A stretch of 64,000 bases of DNA. Origin: Marsupella aquatica (Eukaryota; Marchantiophyta). Below are positions 46,066 to 58,355 of the stretch, piece by piece. The stretch spans positions 30,442,001 through 30,506,000 of the forward strand of contig OZ316892.1 in NCBI GenBank assembly GCA_973895155.1, written 5' to 3'. The notes beneath the pieces are model-generated. The model was not told the DNA's origin. It worked only from the letters and a program-made list of their open reading frames with translations, and searched no databases. Position 1 is the first letter of the stretch, and every line of letters begins with the position of its first letter. The translations under genes and the position numbers were made by a program.

Positions 46066-47424
46066 AGCATACATGGACTCTGGCCTACTTGTTACAATTT
46101 GGGAGAGGCTGGAAGGCAGCAGAAGTGGCAGAACCTAGGAGAAAAGACAATGTGATGAATTGGCCTAATTATGGTTATGTTAGACTAAGTACACGTAGTC
46201 AATCTAACCTAAAATGGATCTAGGGAAGCAAGCCTACCTACCTACTATCAAACAAGTCAGGCAGGCACTCAGCAGCGGGATAACTTTGAATAGTGAGCCA
46301 AAGAGAGCAACGACATACAAAGACCAACATAATAATTCTAAAATAGGCATGTGGCTGATCGCCACTAGTGTTGGTAGTAAAACGCAAGTGTATAGCCATT
46401 AGTTTATCCAGGCCAGGAGTTTAAGGTGAGAGATGTTGAGGATGGTGCTGCTTGACCCAGAAAATGATATGTACACTATCTTCCTAGGCATGTGGGATTT
46501 GTTTTATTATTTAAACCCCGAGGCTCTCTAGGAGGAGGAAATGTAGAATATGAATTTCGTTTTCTTTTTTCTTTTTATATATAATTCTTGTATGATTGAG
46601 TCCGGGTCAAACAGCACCTTGCTTTGCAACATGAGTGCCGGAATGCCCTCATCTCAGTCATTAAATGTAAGTGTCAAGATATACTAATTTTTTTGAGTTG
46701 CTTTCCCCCCCTAGAGAAATAATATGATCCCTTAATAGAAACAACCAGGAAAGTGAAAACAGTAGGAGGAAATGTAGGATGTTCAAGTGTTAAGATGTAC
46801 TAACCTTGTCAAGCCTTTGAGAACCATTAGAAACAATGGCCAATTCTGCAATTCACTCTCCTTCAACAGTTCACCTTGCTTGTACTGGACCTATAGGCTG
46901 ACCAAGAATCATACACTGTATTCAGAAAAATCAATATGGCATCTGCTGATTTCAATGGTATGCATGGGTTGTGTCATGGCAAACCAAAATGACTTAAAAG
47001 ATGAGTTTGGACAACATTGAATAATTTGATGATTGGAAGTGTTCACACAAATGGAGTGTAATTATGCCCTTGATGAGTTTGGATGCCCACCTAGAATCTT
47101 TACAGTTGTATCAAGGGTGATTTACTAGACAAGGTGAAGTTCTGTGCATATTAATTCTATAGAGTCATACAATGAATGCATACCACTAATCCCACAAGAA
47201 TAAGACCATTTTCCGGACACCCACACCCACCCTTGTCCTTTGGGGTTTGCAACTTGTGGTTGGTGCCTCATCATCGAAGTGTTTGTTACTCTCAAGTGTA
47301 CGTGTGCTGATCATGTCAATTCCACCTTCGAGTTGATTTATCTGAGTTCTTCCATCTTGCAAACACTCTCCATTTCAATATATCACCCCCATAACAAGTA
47401 ACAGGCCTTACCTCCTCTCACACC
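46066..47424. other. No convincing gene
   Basis: AT-rich unique-looking DNA with short frames only. No repeat family or domain is recognised. Confidence 0.4.
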
Positions 47425-48398
47425 TATATATATTATTCCTGCACTACGGGCGTAGTGCAGTGGCTGTGCGTACGTTTGAATGTTGGTTTACAAGTGGAGT
47501 GTGCGGCCGTCTTATGGAGGGTGTGGTCATTTGTATGTGTGATCTCGTCCGTCCATTCTAGTATCGATGGTCTAGATTCTCTCTTGATTCTCCCATTTTT
47601 AGACTAAGTGTTTGGAGGCGAAAGGATTTGAGTGTGCTGGAACGTTCAGTGTGGGATAACGAGGAGGAATCCGAGGATTGTGCCGGAAGAGAATCTAGTG
47701 GTGTGTTGTGTGCTGCGATGCGACGAGAGGTATGGTGTGTAATGAAAAGGAAAAGAAGGAGTGTGCGGCCGTCTTATGGAGGGTGTGGTCATTTGTATGT
47801 GTGATCTCGTCCGTCCATTCTAGTATCGATGGTCTAGATTCTCTCTTGATTCTCCCATTTTTAGACTAAGTGTTTGGAGGCGAAAGGATTTGAGTGTGCT
47901 GGAACAAGTCTGTTCAGTGTGGGATATCGAGGAGGAATCCGAGGATTGTGCCGGAAGAGAATCTAGTGGTGTGTTGTGTGCTGCGATGCGACGAGAGGTA
48001 TGGTGTGTAATGAAAAGGAAAAGAAGGAGTGTGCGGCCGTCTTATGGAGGGTGTGGTCATTTGTATGTGTGATCTTGTCCATCCATTCTAGTATCGACGG
48101 TCTAGATTCTCTCTTGATTCTCCCATTTTTAGACTAAGTGTTTGGAGGCGAAAGGATTTGAGTGTGCTAGAACAAGTCTGTTCAGTGTGGGATAACGAGG
48201 AGGAATCCGAGGATTGTGCCGGAAGAGAATCTAGTGGTGTGTTGTGTGCTGCGATGCAACGAGAGGTATGGTGTGTAATGAAAAGGAAAAGAAGGAATGT
48301 TGCAACAAGAGCTATGGTGTGTAGTGTAAAGGAAAAGAGTAAGGATGTGCGAATTTGTGATGTTTCAAAGTCGAAGGCGAATTGAGGAGTAAAAAAAA
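47425..48398 (+). repeat. R3-like head followed by a 262-268-bp tandem triplication
   Basis: Starts CCTATATATATTATTCCTGC. The anchor GTGCGGCCGTCTTATGG lies at 47501, 47763 and 48031; unit 1 lacks 6 bp present in units 2 and 3. Sixty-codon frames inside are by-products of the repeat. It abuts an R1 head at 48399. Confidence 0.9.
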
Positions 48399-48401
48399 CT
48401 G

Positions 48402-48790
48402 TATATATCTTCTCTGCACAGCGCGTGCAATGAGGCCGGTCTTCAGGCCATTTCAGGGTATTTAGGGAGCGCGGTGCATGGTCTCCTACATGCAGTGCAC
48501 GGTCTCAACGTTTCAACATTTGGACTCCCACAACATTATTATTAAAACCTTTAAACTCCGCTAGTATTGATTAGGGTGACTCACGGGTGGTTGTCGTAGG
48601 CTCCCATAACATTATTTTTTAAGTGTTCATACACCACTAGCATTCATTGTGACTCACTTGTAGTCCCGCACTCCCATAACATTTCCAATAAAAGTCTTTT
48701 GCAGCTATAACATTCATGTTGAAACCATTGGACTCCGTTAGCATCAAAAGTATCACCATTCAATTAGGTTCGTGAGAAATACAAAGGAAA
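48402..48790 (+). repeat. Dispersed repeat family R1, copy 4
   Basis: Head GTATATATCTTCTCTGCAC, then GCGTGCAATGAGGCCGGTC. It aligns with 28899-29290 to its end (CACCATTCAATTAGGT), so it is a near full-length R1 member. Confidence 0.85.
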
Positions 48791-48998
48791 CAAAGCTTGG
48801 TCAATGCTTCTAGAATTCCTGTACCAGCCTTCAATCTGGTTCTTTAATGTGCTCGTCACCTTCAAATCCCCTTCTGCATTATTGTTGGGTCGGTATTTTG
48901 GTCGGGAAGCATTGGCCTTCGAGAATTCCTGTTGCTGGCCTTCAATCTGGTCCTTGACTGTGCTCGCCACCTCCAAATTCCCTTCAATCTGCATCTTG

Positions 48999-49285
48999 AA
49001 TCTTGCATCGCTTAGATGGCATACTGACATCGTCAATAATTGCAGCAAGTGATGGATTAGAGTCATTGTCGGATGCAGTCTTCGAGCGAAGGCGTTTCCG
49101 AATGGTTACGGTCTTTATGCTTACTGGTGGCAGTGCATCATGAATCTTGTGTTGCTTGGATGGCGTACTGACGTTGTCAATAATTGCAGCAAGTGATGGA
49201 TTCGAGTCGTTGTTGGATGCAGTCTTTGAGCGAAGGCGTTTCCGAATGGTTGCATTTTTTATGCTTACTGGTGGCAGTGGCGTGG
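48999..49285 (+). repeat. 144-bp tandem duplication
   Basis: The unit contains TGCAGCAAGTGATGGATT (49041, 49185) and GCGAAGGCGTTTCCGAATGG. A degenerate 111-bp-family unit lies just left (48870-48960). No gene is supported. Confidence 0.85.
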
Positions 49286-49499
49286 CGTGGTTTCAGGCCG
49301 AGTGTGCAGTGATGGAGCTTCTCTTCTGTACAACATCCATGGTTGCGGTATTCATGCCTTGCTACTCACCTCCATCTGTGTTGCAACTCCATTCAGACAC
49401 TCCTAGGACCCAAATTGCCTTCACTGTCCAACCCACCATACAAGACTCTTATGTAAAGGCTGTGTCTCACATGCGATGCATGGTATGTCTCCAAGTTTC

Positions 49500-49740
49500 A
49501 GCATATGGACTCCCACAACATTTCTGGTTTAAGTGGAGGCTCCCATAACATTTCCGGTTAAACTATAGACTCCCATAGCTTTCATGTTGAAACCTTTAAA
49601 CTCCGTTAGCATCAAATGTGTCACCATTCAATTTTGGACGTGGGAAATGAGATACAAATTAAAGAAGACCAGGCTTCCTGATTAGAACTAATTCACTCTG
49701 TACAGTTGTGATATATTATTTACTCTCTAGACTCAATGCT
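49500..49740 (+). repeat. R1 body fragment
   Basis: CTCCCATAACATTTCCGGTT and CTCCGTTAGCATCAAA modules followed by a TGATTAGAACTAATTCA(A/C)T(G/C)TGTACAG stretch that recurs near 53590 and 54075. Confidence 0.7.
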
Positions 49741-50107
49741 AATCCACACCCGGGTCTATGCCCGATCCGCCTCAAACTCTTGGGCCCGTAATGCCAGGTG
49801 TTGTAATTCAACTTCCTCCCATTGTTGCTGCTCCTCAACCTACGCCTGCCAAAAAGCTGCCTTCTGCCTTGCCTTATACTCTACCCCTTGGCACACTTGT
49901 AGGACCTCACAATCCGGCCGTTCCTTTTGATGTGTGGGATGTCGAGTTCCTACTTCACGAATGTTGAATTGTGTTACCAGGTTGTCAAAATAATGGGGCC
50001 GTGATGCACAACACGCGGCCGGTAAGTGCCTGTAGGAGAAGCAAAAACAACACTGACCGCAGATTCCTGCCACGTAGTCGAAGAGGATAGTAGACACCTC
50101 GGAGTCA

Positions 50108-50785
50108 CTAAGCCGTTGGGAAAATCTTGAGTGTGGATTCCACCAGAGCTGAAATGTGATGATGCTCAATACCGGAGGCTAGCTTAGCCCGAGTAAATTT
50201 ACCCACCGGCGCCTCAATGAACTTGATAAATTCATAGTCTATCACCGAGTCGCCCCATTTGATGTAGATAGATTCCAACTGCTTGAAGTCTGGTTGGTTA
50301 CACGGGTCAAAGTTTGCTTTGTAGTCATTCACTACGGCATGTTTGTCAAGTGCCTTGAGAGGAGATCTTTGGAGCAGTTGTCGTTGGATGTCTTCCCCCA
50401 AGTTGGCATTGAATTGAACCACAAAGAGAGCATTACTTAGGCAGTTCGTCGTGGAGTCCCAACTTAATCTCATTCTCCTGGTTGAAAGCTGACAGCCAAT
50501 CTTTAGCCTGCCAGGAATTGAATTCCGATTCAAAGCCTAGTACCACCTTATTCCTAAAAATCTGTTGGCTACCCAGCTGTAGAATCTCCATGGGGGATGC
50601 AGAAGATTTCCTCATTGTCGGCCGTGGGAATACTAGGTGGGTTAAGATTCTTTAGGTGGACAGGTCCACTGGAGGTGGCCTCTGTTGCATGGCGGTGGAT
50701 CACATTTGTAGATTTCAATGAGGTCGGTTTAGACTTCCACTGCGAGTGGGCGCTGGCCATACCGAGACAAAACTTTTTCATATTT
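50108..50785 (-). pseudogene. Decayed protein of unknown family, probably mobile-element derived
   Basis: On the minus strand a start near 50780 (MKKFCLGMASAHSQWKSK) is followed in other frames by EILQLGSQQIFRNKVVLGFE and then by a 140-codon stretch with LGEDIQRQLLQRSPLKALDK. At least two frameshifts separate these pieces. The composition is gag-like, but no zinc knuckle or protease is visible. The family is not identified. Confidence 0.35.
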
Positions 50786-51119
50786 TTTGATAGAGCGTGA
50801 AAGCAGCCTTCAAATTAACTTACTGCCACTTGTGTCGCATTATAGTTCTAGCTCTCCTGCTATCTTCCTTTGTACCCGTCTCTTCTCTCTTCTGGTTGGA
50901 ATTGCTGCTCGACTTAGCATTTCCTTCATATCCGCGAGCGATGGCGGGCAATTTGCTCTCTGTAGCCACCGTACCGTAATCTATGCAAACCCCAAAAAGC
51001 TAACAAACATCCTGCAAATAGACGAATGCCTATGGCCTCCCAAGACTGGCCAAGACACAAAAAACTGTTGAGCACCTCACGTCTTGCAATTTTCTTACAA
51101 GTTTTTGCTGGAAATCTCT

Positions 51120-51332
51120 TTCTACGATGACAGACCTTCATGGATACTTCTGTTAATCTATGCAATTTCCAAGTGGATAGGAAAAATGAATTCAGGAATA
51201 TATCAACTATGTATAACAAGTGATTGTGTAATTCTGTCAAGCATTTTGTCCATAATTAGCTTCCGATGGCAGTTTGAGTTCAACGAGCATCACAAGTGCA
51301 CTATCCGGATGGCTTGTATATAATTATGTGCT
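51120..51332 (+). repeat. 213-bp dispersed duplicate (partner at 54185)
   Basis: Matches 54185-54402, from TTCTACGATGACAGACC to TAATTATGTGCT. At the second site the match ends exactly where the 116-bp satellite begins. Confidence 0.85.
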
Positions 51333-53045
51333 TAAATGTGTGGCTGTTCTGATCATTTGCATTGATTAAAGACAAATTTTTCTCCTATCCCCAGTTCTAA
51401 CTGAAAAACCCGTCATGTTAAAAGTCTGATGTCATTGGGTCCGAGGAGGAACAAGGAGTAGGGAATGTCGTCAACATGGAGCATAGTAAGTAACAAACCC
51501 AAGCCAAGACAAAGTGGGACTGAAAGAGTGCGTGGCTCTGGGTCTCTGCTCTTCTACCACGACAAACATTTATGTGAGTGCGGGGGTGAAAAAAGATAAG
51601 TTCCATGTGTGTTTGCACTTAACTTTTTGGTTAAATACTCGCTCAACATGAGATTCTAAGTAAAAATAGACATTTGGGCTGTCCGAAACCCCCTTGCGCC
51701 TAGTTAATTTTCTTAGGGTGGGTTATCTTTTCAACTAATCCTGTTAAATCAAAAGAAAACAGGCGCAGGGTTCCTGCCGGCTCAACTCGCACTCATAGTT
51801 AAATCTGATAGTTAAAATCACTAATGATCTCTAGTTAGTGTCCGTCATTTTGCGAGTACTTCACTGGAAAGTTAAGAGCCAAAAATCTTGGAACTTAACT
51901 TTTTATAACTTGTTTCACCCTGCCGTCCCGTGAGTTGTTGTGTGGCGAGGTCAACACACCCACCACAGCAAAACTTTTTAGTTAGCTGCCATTTTGTTTG
52001 CTTTCAAGCTCTGAATCGATGCTTTGAGTTTGGCCCGGGCCATTGACTTGCCCCACCTGCATCGTTTCTCCTTCACATAACTGTTTGCAATTTTTTTTGG
52101 CCAATTCCGTGCCTTCATGCAACAGCAGAATCGAAGGTAGCTGAGCGAGCCACTTGAAAATTGGCATTGGAATTGTTTGAGTCCTTTGAGCAAGCGTTGT
52201 CGCAACACCGGTTAGTCAAATTGATTAATACCTCTTCTGCTTCTTGCTCATTTGAGTTACTATGGTTGGAAGTTTCTATCGGGCCCCACAAGAGCTATGG
52301 AATAAACCAGAGCACACTACTGATTGGAATGAGGAAATTGGGATGGGGCTGCCGGCATTATTATCTACAGTATAAGTCTATCCTTCAATTGCTCACGACA
52401 ACCATTAGAATTGCCACACAAATGCTTGTAATGCTTGTAGAGTGTTTGAAGCTCATGAGCTGCAATTCGTGTCTCAGGGGCTGCGCACGCTTGATGGGAG
52501 GACTACACCAAAAGTCGGTCGAGACAAAGCTGATGGTGGTGCACAAGAAGCACTCCAGTTCCAAATTCCAATAGGTGGCGACCCTCACTCCAGCTAATTT
52601 AAGTTGCTTTAACTTGGGAAGTGATGTGTAATCCAACACTTGCCAATTTGATTTAGTAAATTCAAGTAGCGGAACTGAACGTGCACAATGTTTATACTTT
52701 GCGGCAATAGGTGAACATTTATTGTCTGAGCACTTTCAGCGATAATTAGGTAGGCCATAACATAGTTAAAAGCTCAAAGTTATTGAGTTGGCAACTGTCC
52801 CCACCAAAACCATTGTACGCTCTGTATTACCAGTTCATTGTGCAATTAAATCTTCTTCTCTGTTGCCAAAGGCAATGAGAATATGAAGTTGGGATAGACA
52901 CAAACTGTCTCTATTCTTTTTGCAAGCACAATACTTCCGTTCGTCCCACGTTCAATGAATTTCTTTGATATGGTTTGTCTAACTAAAGTGGGAACCCACG
53001 TCCACGCTTGCTTGCACTTGGCAGCAGCCTGGGAACAAGTAATTC
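51333..53045. other. No convincing gene
   Basis: Only short frames on both strands. A plus-strand frame at 52161-52574 has no recognised domain and overlaps an opposite frame of similar quality. Confidence 0.35.
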
Positions 53046-53059
53046 AAATTGCCGACAGA

Positions 53060-54184
53060 CCCTTCCCTTCTGCACTATGGTTGGGGTGGTATTTTAGTTG
53101 GAAAAGATTGGCTTTCTAGAATTCCTGCCGCCCACCTTCAATCTGGTTCCTTAATGTGCTCTTCACCTTCAAATTCCCTTCTGTGCCATGGTTGGGCTGG
53201 TATTATGGTCGGGAAGTATTCATTTGGTCTTCTAGAATTCCTATTGCCCGTCTGCAATCTGGTTCTTTAATGTGCTCGTCGCTCGTAGGCTCCCATAACA
53301 TAATTTTCCGGTTAAACCATAGACTCCCATAACATTTCCGGTTAAACATTTTTGCAGCAATAGCATTCATGTTGAAACCTTTAATCTCCGTTAGTATCAA
53401 AAGTGTCACCATTCAATTTTGGACGTGGGAAATGGCTGATTAGCTCCCATAACATTTCCGGTTAAACCGTAGTCGACTCCCATAACATTTCTGGTTAAAC
53501 ATTTTTGCAGCAATAGCATTCATGTCGAAACCTTTAAACTACGTTAGTATCAAAAGTGTTACCATTCAATTTTGGATGTGGGAAATGGCTGATTAGAACT
53601 AATTCAATGTGTACAGTCGTGATATATAGTGCGAGGTATTTACAAATGCTGAACAATTACACCTCCGAGGGAGTGCTTAAAATTGACTTGACGTCATCAC
53701 TTTCTTCAAATTCCCTTCAACGCCATGGTTGGGCTGGTATTATAGTTGGGAAGCATTGGCCTTCTAGAATTCCTGTCCGCCTTCAATTTGGTTCCTTAAT
53801 GTGCTTGCCGCCTTCAAATTCCCTTCTGCACCATGGTTGGGATGGTATTATGGTTGAGAAGTATTGGGCTTCTAGAATTCCTATTGCCCGTCTTCAATCT
53901 GGTTCCTTAATGTGCTGGTCGCTCGTAGGCTCCCATAACATTTCCAATTAAACCGTAAACTCCCATAACATTTCTGGTTAAACATTTTTGCAGCAATAGC
54001 ATTCATGTTGAAACCTTTCAACTCCGTTAGTATCAAAAGTGTCACCATTCAAATTTGGACGTGGGAAATGGCTGAGTAGAACTAATTCAATGTGTACAGT
54101 CGTGATATATAGTGCGAGGTATTTACAAATGCTGAACAATTACACCTTCGAGGGAGTGCTCAAAATTGACTTGATGTCATCACT
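53060..54184 (+). repeat. Mosaic of 111-bp units and R1 body pieces, duplicated
   Basis: CCATGGTTGGG-type units near 53075, 53185, 53723 and 53830 alternate with R1 pieces (CTCCCATAACATTTCCGGTT). The combination from TGGACGTGGGAAATGGCTGA to AAAATTGACTTGA(C/T)GTCATC occurs twice (about 53565-53705 and 54050-54185). Confidence 0.8.
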
Positions 54185-54397
54185 TTCTACGATGACAGAC
54201 CTTTATGGATACTTTTGTTAATTTGTGCAATTTCCAAATGGACAGGAAAAATGAACACAAGAATATATCAACTATACAGTATAACAAGTAATTGTGGAAT
54301 TCTGTCAAGCAATCTGTCCATATATATAGCTTCCGATGGCAATTTGAGTTCAACGGGCATCACAAGTGCACTATCCGGATGGCTTGTATATAATTAT

Positions 54398-55915
54398 GTG
54401 CTGGGGTAATGCAAATGTCAATGTGCTCCAAAGGGTATGTTTGTATCAAATTACAATATTTTGAAGGTTGGGGGGTACGAGGGATGGGGTATTCCAAAAC
54501 TCACAGCCACCATGTGCTGGGGTAATACAAGTGCCAATGTGCTCCGAAGGGTATGTATATATCAAATTACAGTATTTTGAAGGTTGAGGGGTATGAGGGA
54601 TGGGGTATTCCAAAATGCACAACCACCATGTGCTGGGGTCATGCAAATGTCCATGTGCTCGGATGGGTATGTATGTTTCAAATTACAGTATTTTGAAGGT
54701 TGGGTGGTACGACGGATGGGGTATTCCAAAATGCACAGCCACCATGTGCTGGGGTAATGCAAGTGCCAATGTGCTCCAAAGGGTATCTATATATATCAAA
54801 TTACAGTATTTTGAAGGTTGGGGGGTACGACGGATGGGGTATTCCAAAACTCACAGCCACCATGTGCTGGGGTAATGCAAGTGCCAATGTGCTCCGAAGG
54901 GTATGTATATATCAAATTACAGTATTTTGAAGGTTGAGGGGTATGAGGGATGGGGTATTCCAAAATGCACAGCCACCATGTGCTGGGGTAATGCAAATGT
55001 AAATGTGCACCGAAGGGTACGTATGTATCAAATTACAGTATTGAAGGTTGGGGGGTACGAGGGATGGGGTATTCCAAAACGCACAGCCACCATGTGCTGG
55101 GGTAATGCAAGTGCCAATGTGCTCCGAAGGGTATGTATATATCAAATTACAGTATTTTGAAGGTTGGGGGGTACGAGGGATGGGGTATTCCAAAATGCAT
55201 AGTCACCAAGTGCTGGGGTAATGCAAGTGCCAATGTGCTCTGAAGGGTATGTATGTATCAAATTACAGTATTTTGAAGGTTGAGGTACGAGGGATGGGGT
55301 ATTCCAAAACGCACAACCACCATGAGGTAATGCAAGTGCCAATGTGTTCCAAAGGGTATGTATTATCAAATTACAGTATTTTGAAGGTTGGGGGGTACGA
55401 GGGATGGGGTTTTCCAAAACCCACAGCCACCATGTTCTGGGGTAATGCAAAACAATGTCAATGTGCACCGAAGGGTATGTATGTATCAAATTACAGTATT
55501 TTGAAGGTTGGGGGTATGAGGGATGGGGTATTCCAAAATGCACAGCCACCATGTGTTGGGGTAATGCAAATGTCAATGTGCACCGAAGGGTATGTATGTA
55601 TCAAATTACAGTATTGAAGGTTGGGGGTACCAGGGATGGGGTATTCCAAAATGCACAGCCACCATGTGCTGGGGTAATGCAAATGCCCATGTGCTCGGAT
55701 GGGTATGTATGTTTCAAATTACAGTATTTTAAAAGTTGGGTGGTACAAGGGATGGGGTATCCCAAAATGCCCAGCCAACATGTGCTGGGGTAATGCAAAA
55801 TAATGTCAATGTGCACCGAAGGGTATGTATGTATCAAATTACAGTACTTTGAAGGTTGGGGGTACGAGGGATGGGGTATTCTATAACGCACAGCCACAGT
55901 GTGCTCGGGTAATGC
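54398..55915 (+). repeat. 116-bp satellite, about 13 units
   Basis: The anchor GTGCTGGGGTAA recurs at 54398, 54514, 54630, 54746, 54864, 54980, 55094, 55210 and on to about 55900, mostly 114-118 bp apart. Each unit has CAAATTACAGTATTTTGAAGG and GGGATGGGGTATTCCAAAA. Small indels make frames open on both strands; these are not genes. Confidence 0.95.
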
Positions 55916-57341
55916 AGAAGGACTGTACAACGCCCTTTACCCGAGCACCAACTGTGCACAACTTTGGTGCTTATGGGGTGCTGACAATATAGGAGCATTT
56001 TAGTTCGCATCTTCCGGATTCCAGAAAGGTTGGCAGTGACTTGGACAAGACGCTTCATAACAAAGGGAACGTTTCTTCACAACAAGGAGTTTAAGTTTAA
56101 GTACATGGATTGACAGCATCCAATAGAGCAACAAGCAGCTTTGCAGAAATGGAATCTGTCATGTTTTGAGAGGCTCCTTGCGTGTCAATACCCTCCTTCC
56201 GTCGAGTAAGCCTCATGAGTTGCTCACGGCAATGTGTTGGTGATAGGATTAGGGTTTACTTAATTGGACTACCTTTCATACGACAGAAGTGAATTTCAAG
56301 CACAGCAGATCCAAAACATGGAGGACAAGGCAGAGTCACCTTACGATGAGGTCCAGCCCTACAAGGAGGTGGAAAAGGAAGGTTTGGATTACAATACTTA
56401 ATAGTTGGTCGTCATTGCATATAGTTGAATTTTGCATTGCGGTTTAGTGATGATATGTGGAATATTTTGACAATCCGTGGGTTGGAATTGAAACAGGCGG
56501 CACTGGAACGTTGTGGCATTCCTGCACACCGGAACAAATTCGCAGTTTGGTGGGAGGTGATCCAACTCAATCGTCAATGATTTTCAACCTTGGTCTGCAA
56601 CAAACTTTTGGGATTGATTACAACATAACAGCCATATGTGGGGTGAAGGAGTTTGTGTTGGGATTTGATTATGCATCAAAATCCAGTGAATTCCGAGGAT
56701 GTTCATTGAAAATCACACAAGATGTGTTACATGCGGCATTCAAGCTGCCATTTGGTACATTCGCCAAGTATAGGCAGAGAATGCACTGTCTTGAATTCAA
56801 TGATTTGTTTGTTCGTCCACAAATAAGAGGGAACCCCTATAGTTTAAAGCTTTTGAGAGCTCCGTATGATAGATGGTCTGGGGCAATTAGAGTGGTGCAA
56901 GAAATTATGCTGGGTAAGGAGAAGCCTTCACAGTTATTAGCAAAACAATTGAGTTATTTCTACTAGTATTTGTGTGGTACTTTGCCGAAGGGAAAAAGAC
57001 TAGCAGGCCCTGTGCCAAAATTGCTACCAGATTGGAGTGATTTAGTTTACGATGAATTGGCTTTGGAAATAAATAAATTCAAGAAACACCTTCAGGGTAT
57101 GAGGAATGTTCGTGAGTCAAAGGCGTTCCCCGCTTATTGTGGGATTGCTATTACATAGTTGCTGCTACATTGGGGATTTTCATGGAAAAGCCTTATATTG
57201 GGGCCAAATGTTGGCAACGAGGGTACTACAAGAAGGGAAACCCAACCTCAACCTATTCAATGTAAACTTCAGTCATCGGAATCAAAGTTAGAAGGCAGGA
57301 TTGATGACCTTGAAGGGGAGTTGACGGCACAAACAATGCGA

Positions 57342-58355
57342 AATGATGAATACGAAGATGCTGGAGAAGGTTGGAATGAGAACCAATTGTGCATGGCAAA
57401 TTTGAGTGTTGAACAAGAAATGTGCAATGCAGGACAAGATGCGGTCACCAGAGAATTTGAGGTGTTCAAATTGCAGTCACAATGCAGGTTGAAAGACCTT
57501 GAAGAAAAGCTTGTGCAGGTGACAATGCGCAATGACGAATACCAAGCTGCTGAACAAGGTTGGAAGGAGGACCAATCACGCATGGCAGAATTGAGTGTTG
57601 AACTTCAAATGGGCACTACAGGACGAGATGTGATCACCAACAAATTTGAAGAGTTCAAATTGCAATCACAATGCAGGTTGAAAGACCTTGAAGAAAATCT
57701 TGTGCAAGTGACAAAGCGCAATGACGAATACCAAGCTGCTGAACAAGGTTGGAAGGAGGACCAATCGCGCATGACAAAATTGAGTGTTGAACTTCAAATG
57801 GGCACTGCAGAACGAGATGCGGTCACTAGCGAATTTGAAGAGTTCAAATTGCAGTCACAGTCCAGGTTGAAAGACCTTGAAGAAAAGCTTATGCAGGTGA
57901 CAATGCGCAATGACGAATACCAAGCTGCTGAACAAGGTTGGAAGAAAGACCAATCGCGCATGGTAGAATTGAGTGTTGAACTTCAAATGGGCACTATAGG
58001 ACGAGATGCTATCGCCAGCAAATTTGAAGAGTTCAAATTGCAGTCACAATGCAAGTTGAAAGACCTTGAAGAAAAGCTTGTGCAGGTGACAAAGCGCAAT
58101 GACGAATACCAAGCTGCTGAACAAGGTTGGAAGGAGGACCAATCACGCATGGCAGAATTGAGTGTTGAACTTCAAATGGGCACTACAGAACGAGATGCGG
58201 TCACCAGCAAATTTGAAGAGTTCAAATTGCAGTCACAATGGAAGTTGAAAGACCTTGAAGAAAAGCTTGTGCTGGTGACAAAGCGCAATGACAATTACCA
58301 AGCTGCTGAACAAGGTTGGAAGGAGGACCAATCGCGCATGGCAGAATTGAGTGTT
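57342..58355 (+). repeat. 189-bp (63-codon) coding tandem repeat in the helicase fusion
   Basis: The anchor AATGA(C/T)GAATACCAAGC or a variant lies at 57342, 57531, 57720, 57909, 58098 and 58287, exactly 189 bp apart each time. Each unit encodes LKDLEEKLVQVTMRNDEYQA followed by AEQGWKEDQSRMAELSVEL. Sixty-three residues are nine heptads, so any change in copy number keeps the coiled-coil register. Confidence 0.95.

Noticed and set aside
47890-48385. Repeated 60-75-codon proteins
   Set aside because: They arise from the tandem triplication, break at different places in each unit and have no upstream signals.
54398-55915. CRISPR-like array
   Set aside because: Units are uniform 116-bp tandem repeats without unique spacers, in a plant nuclear context.
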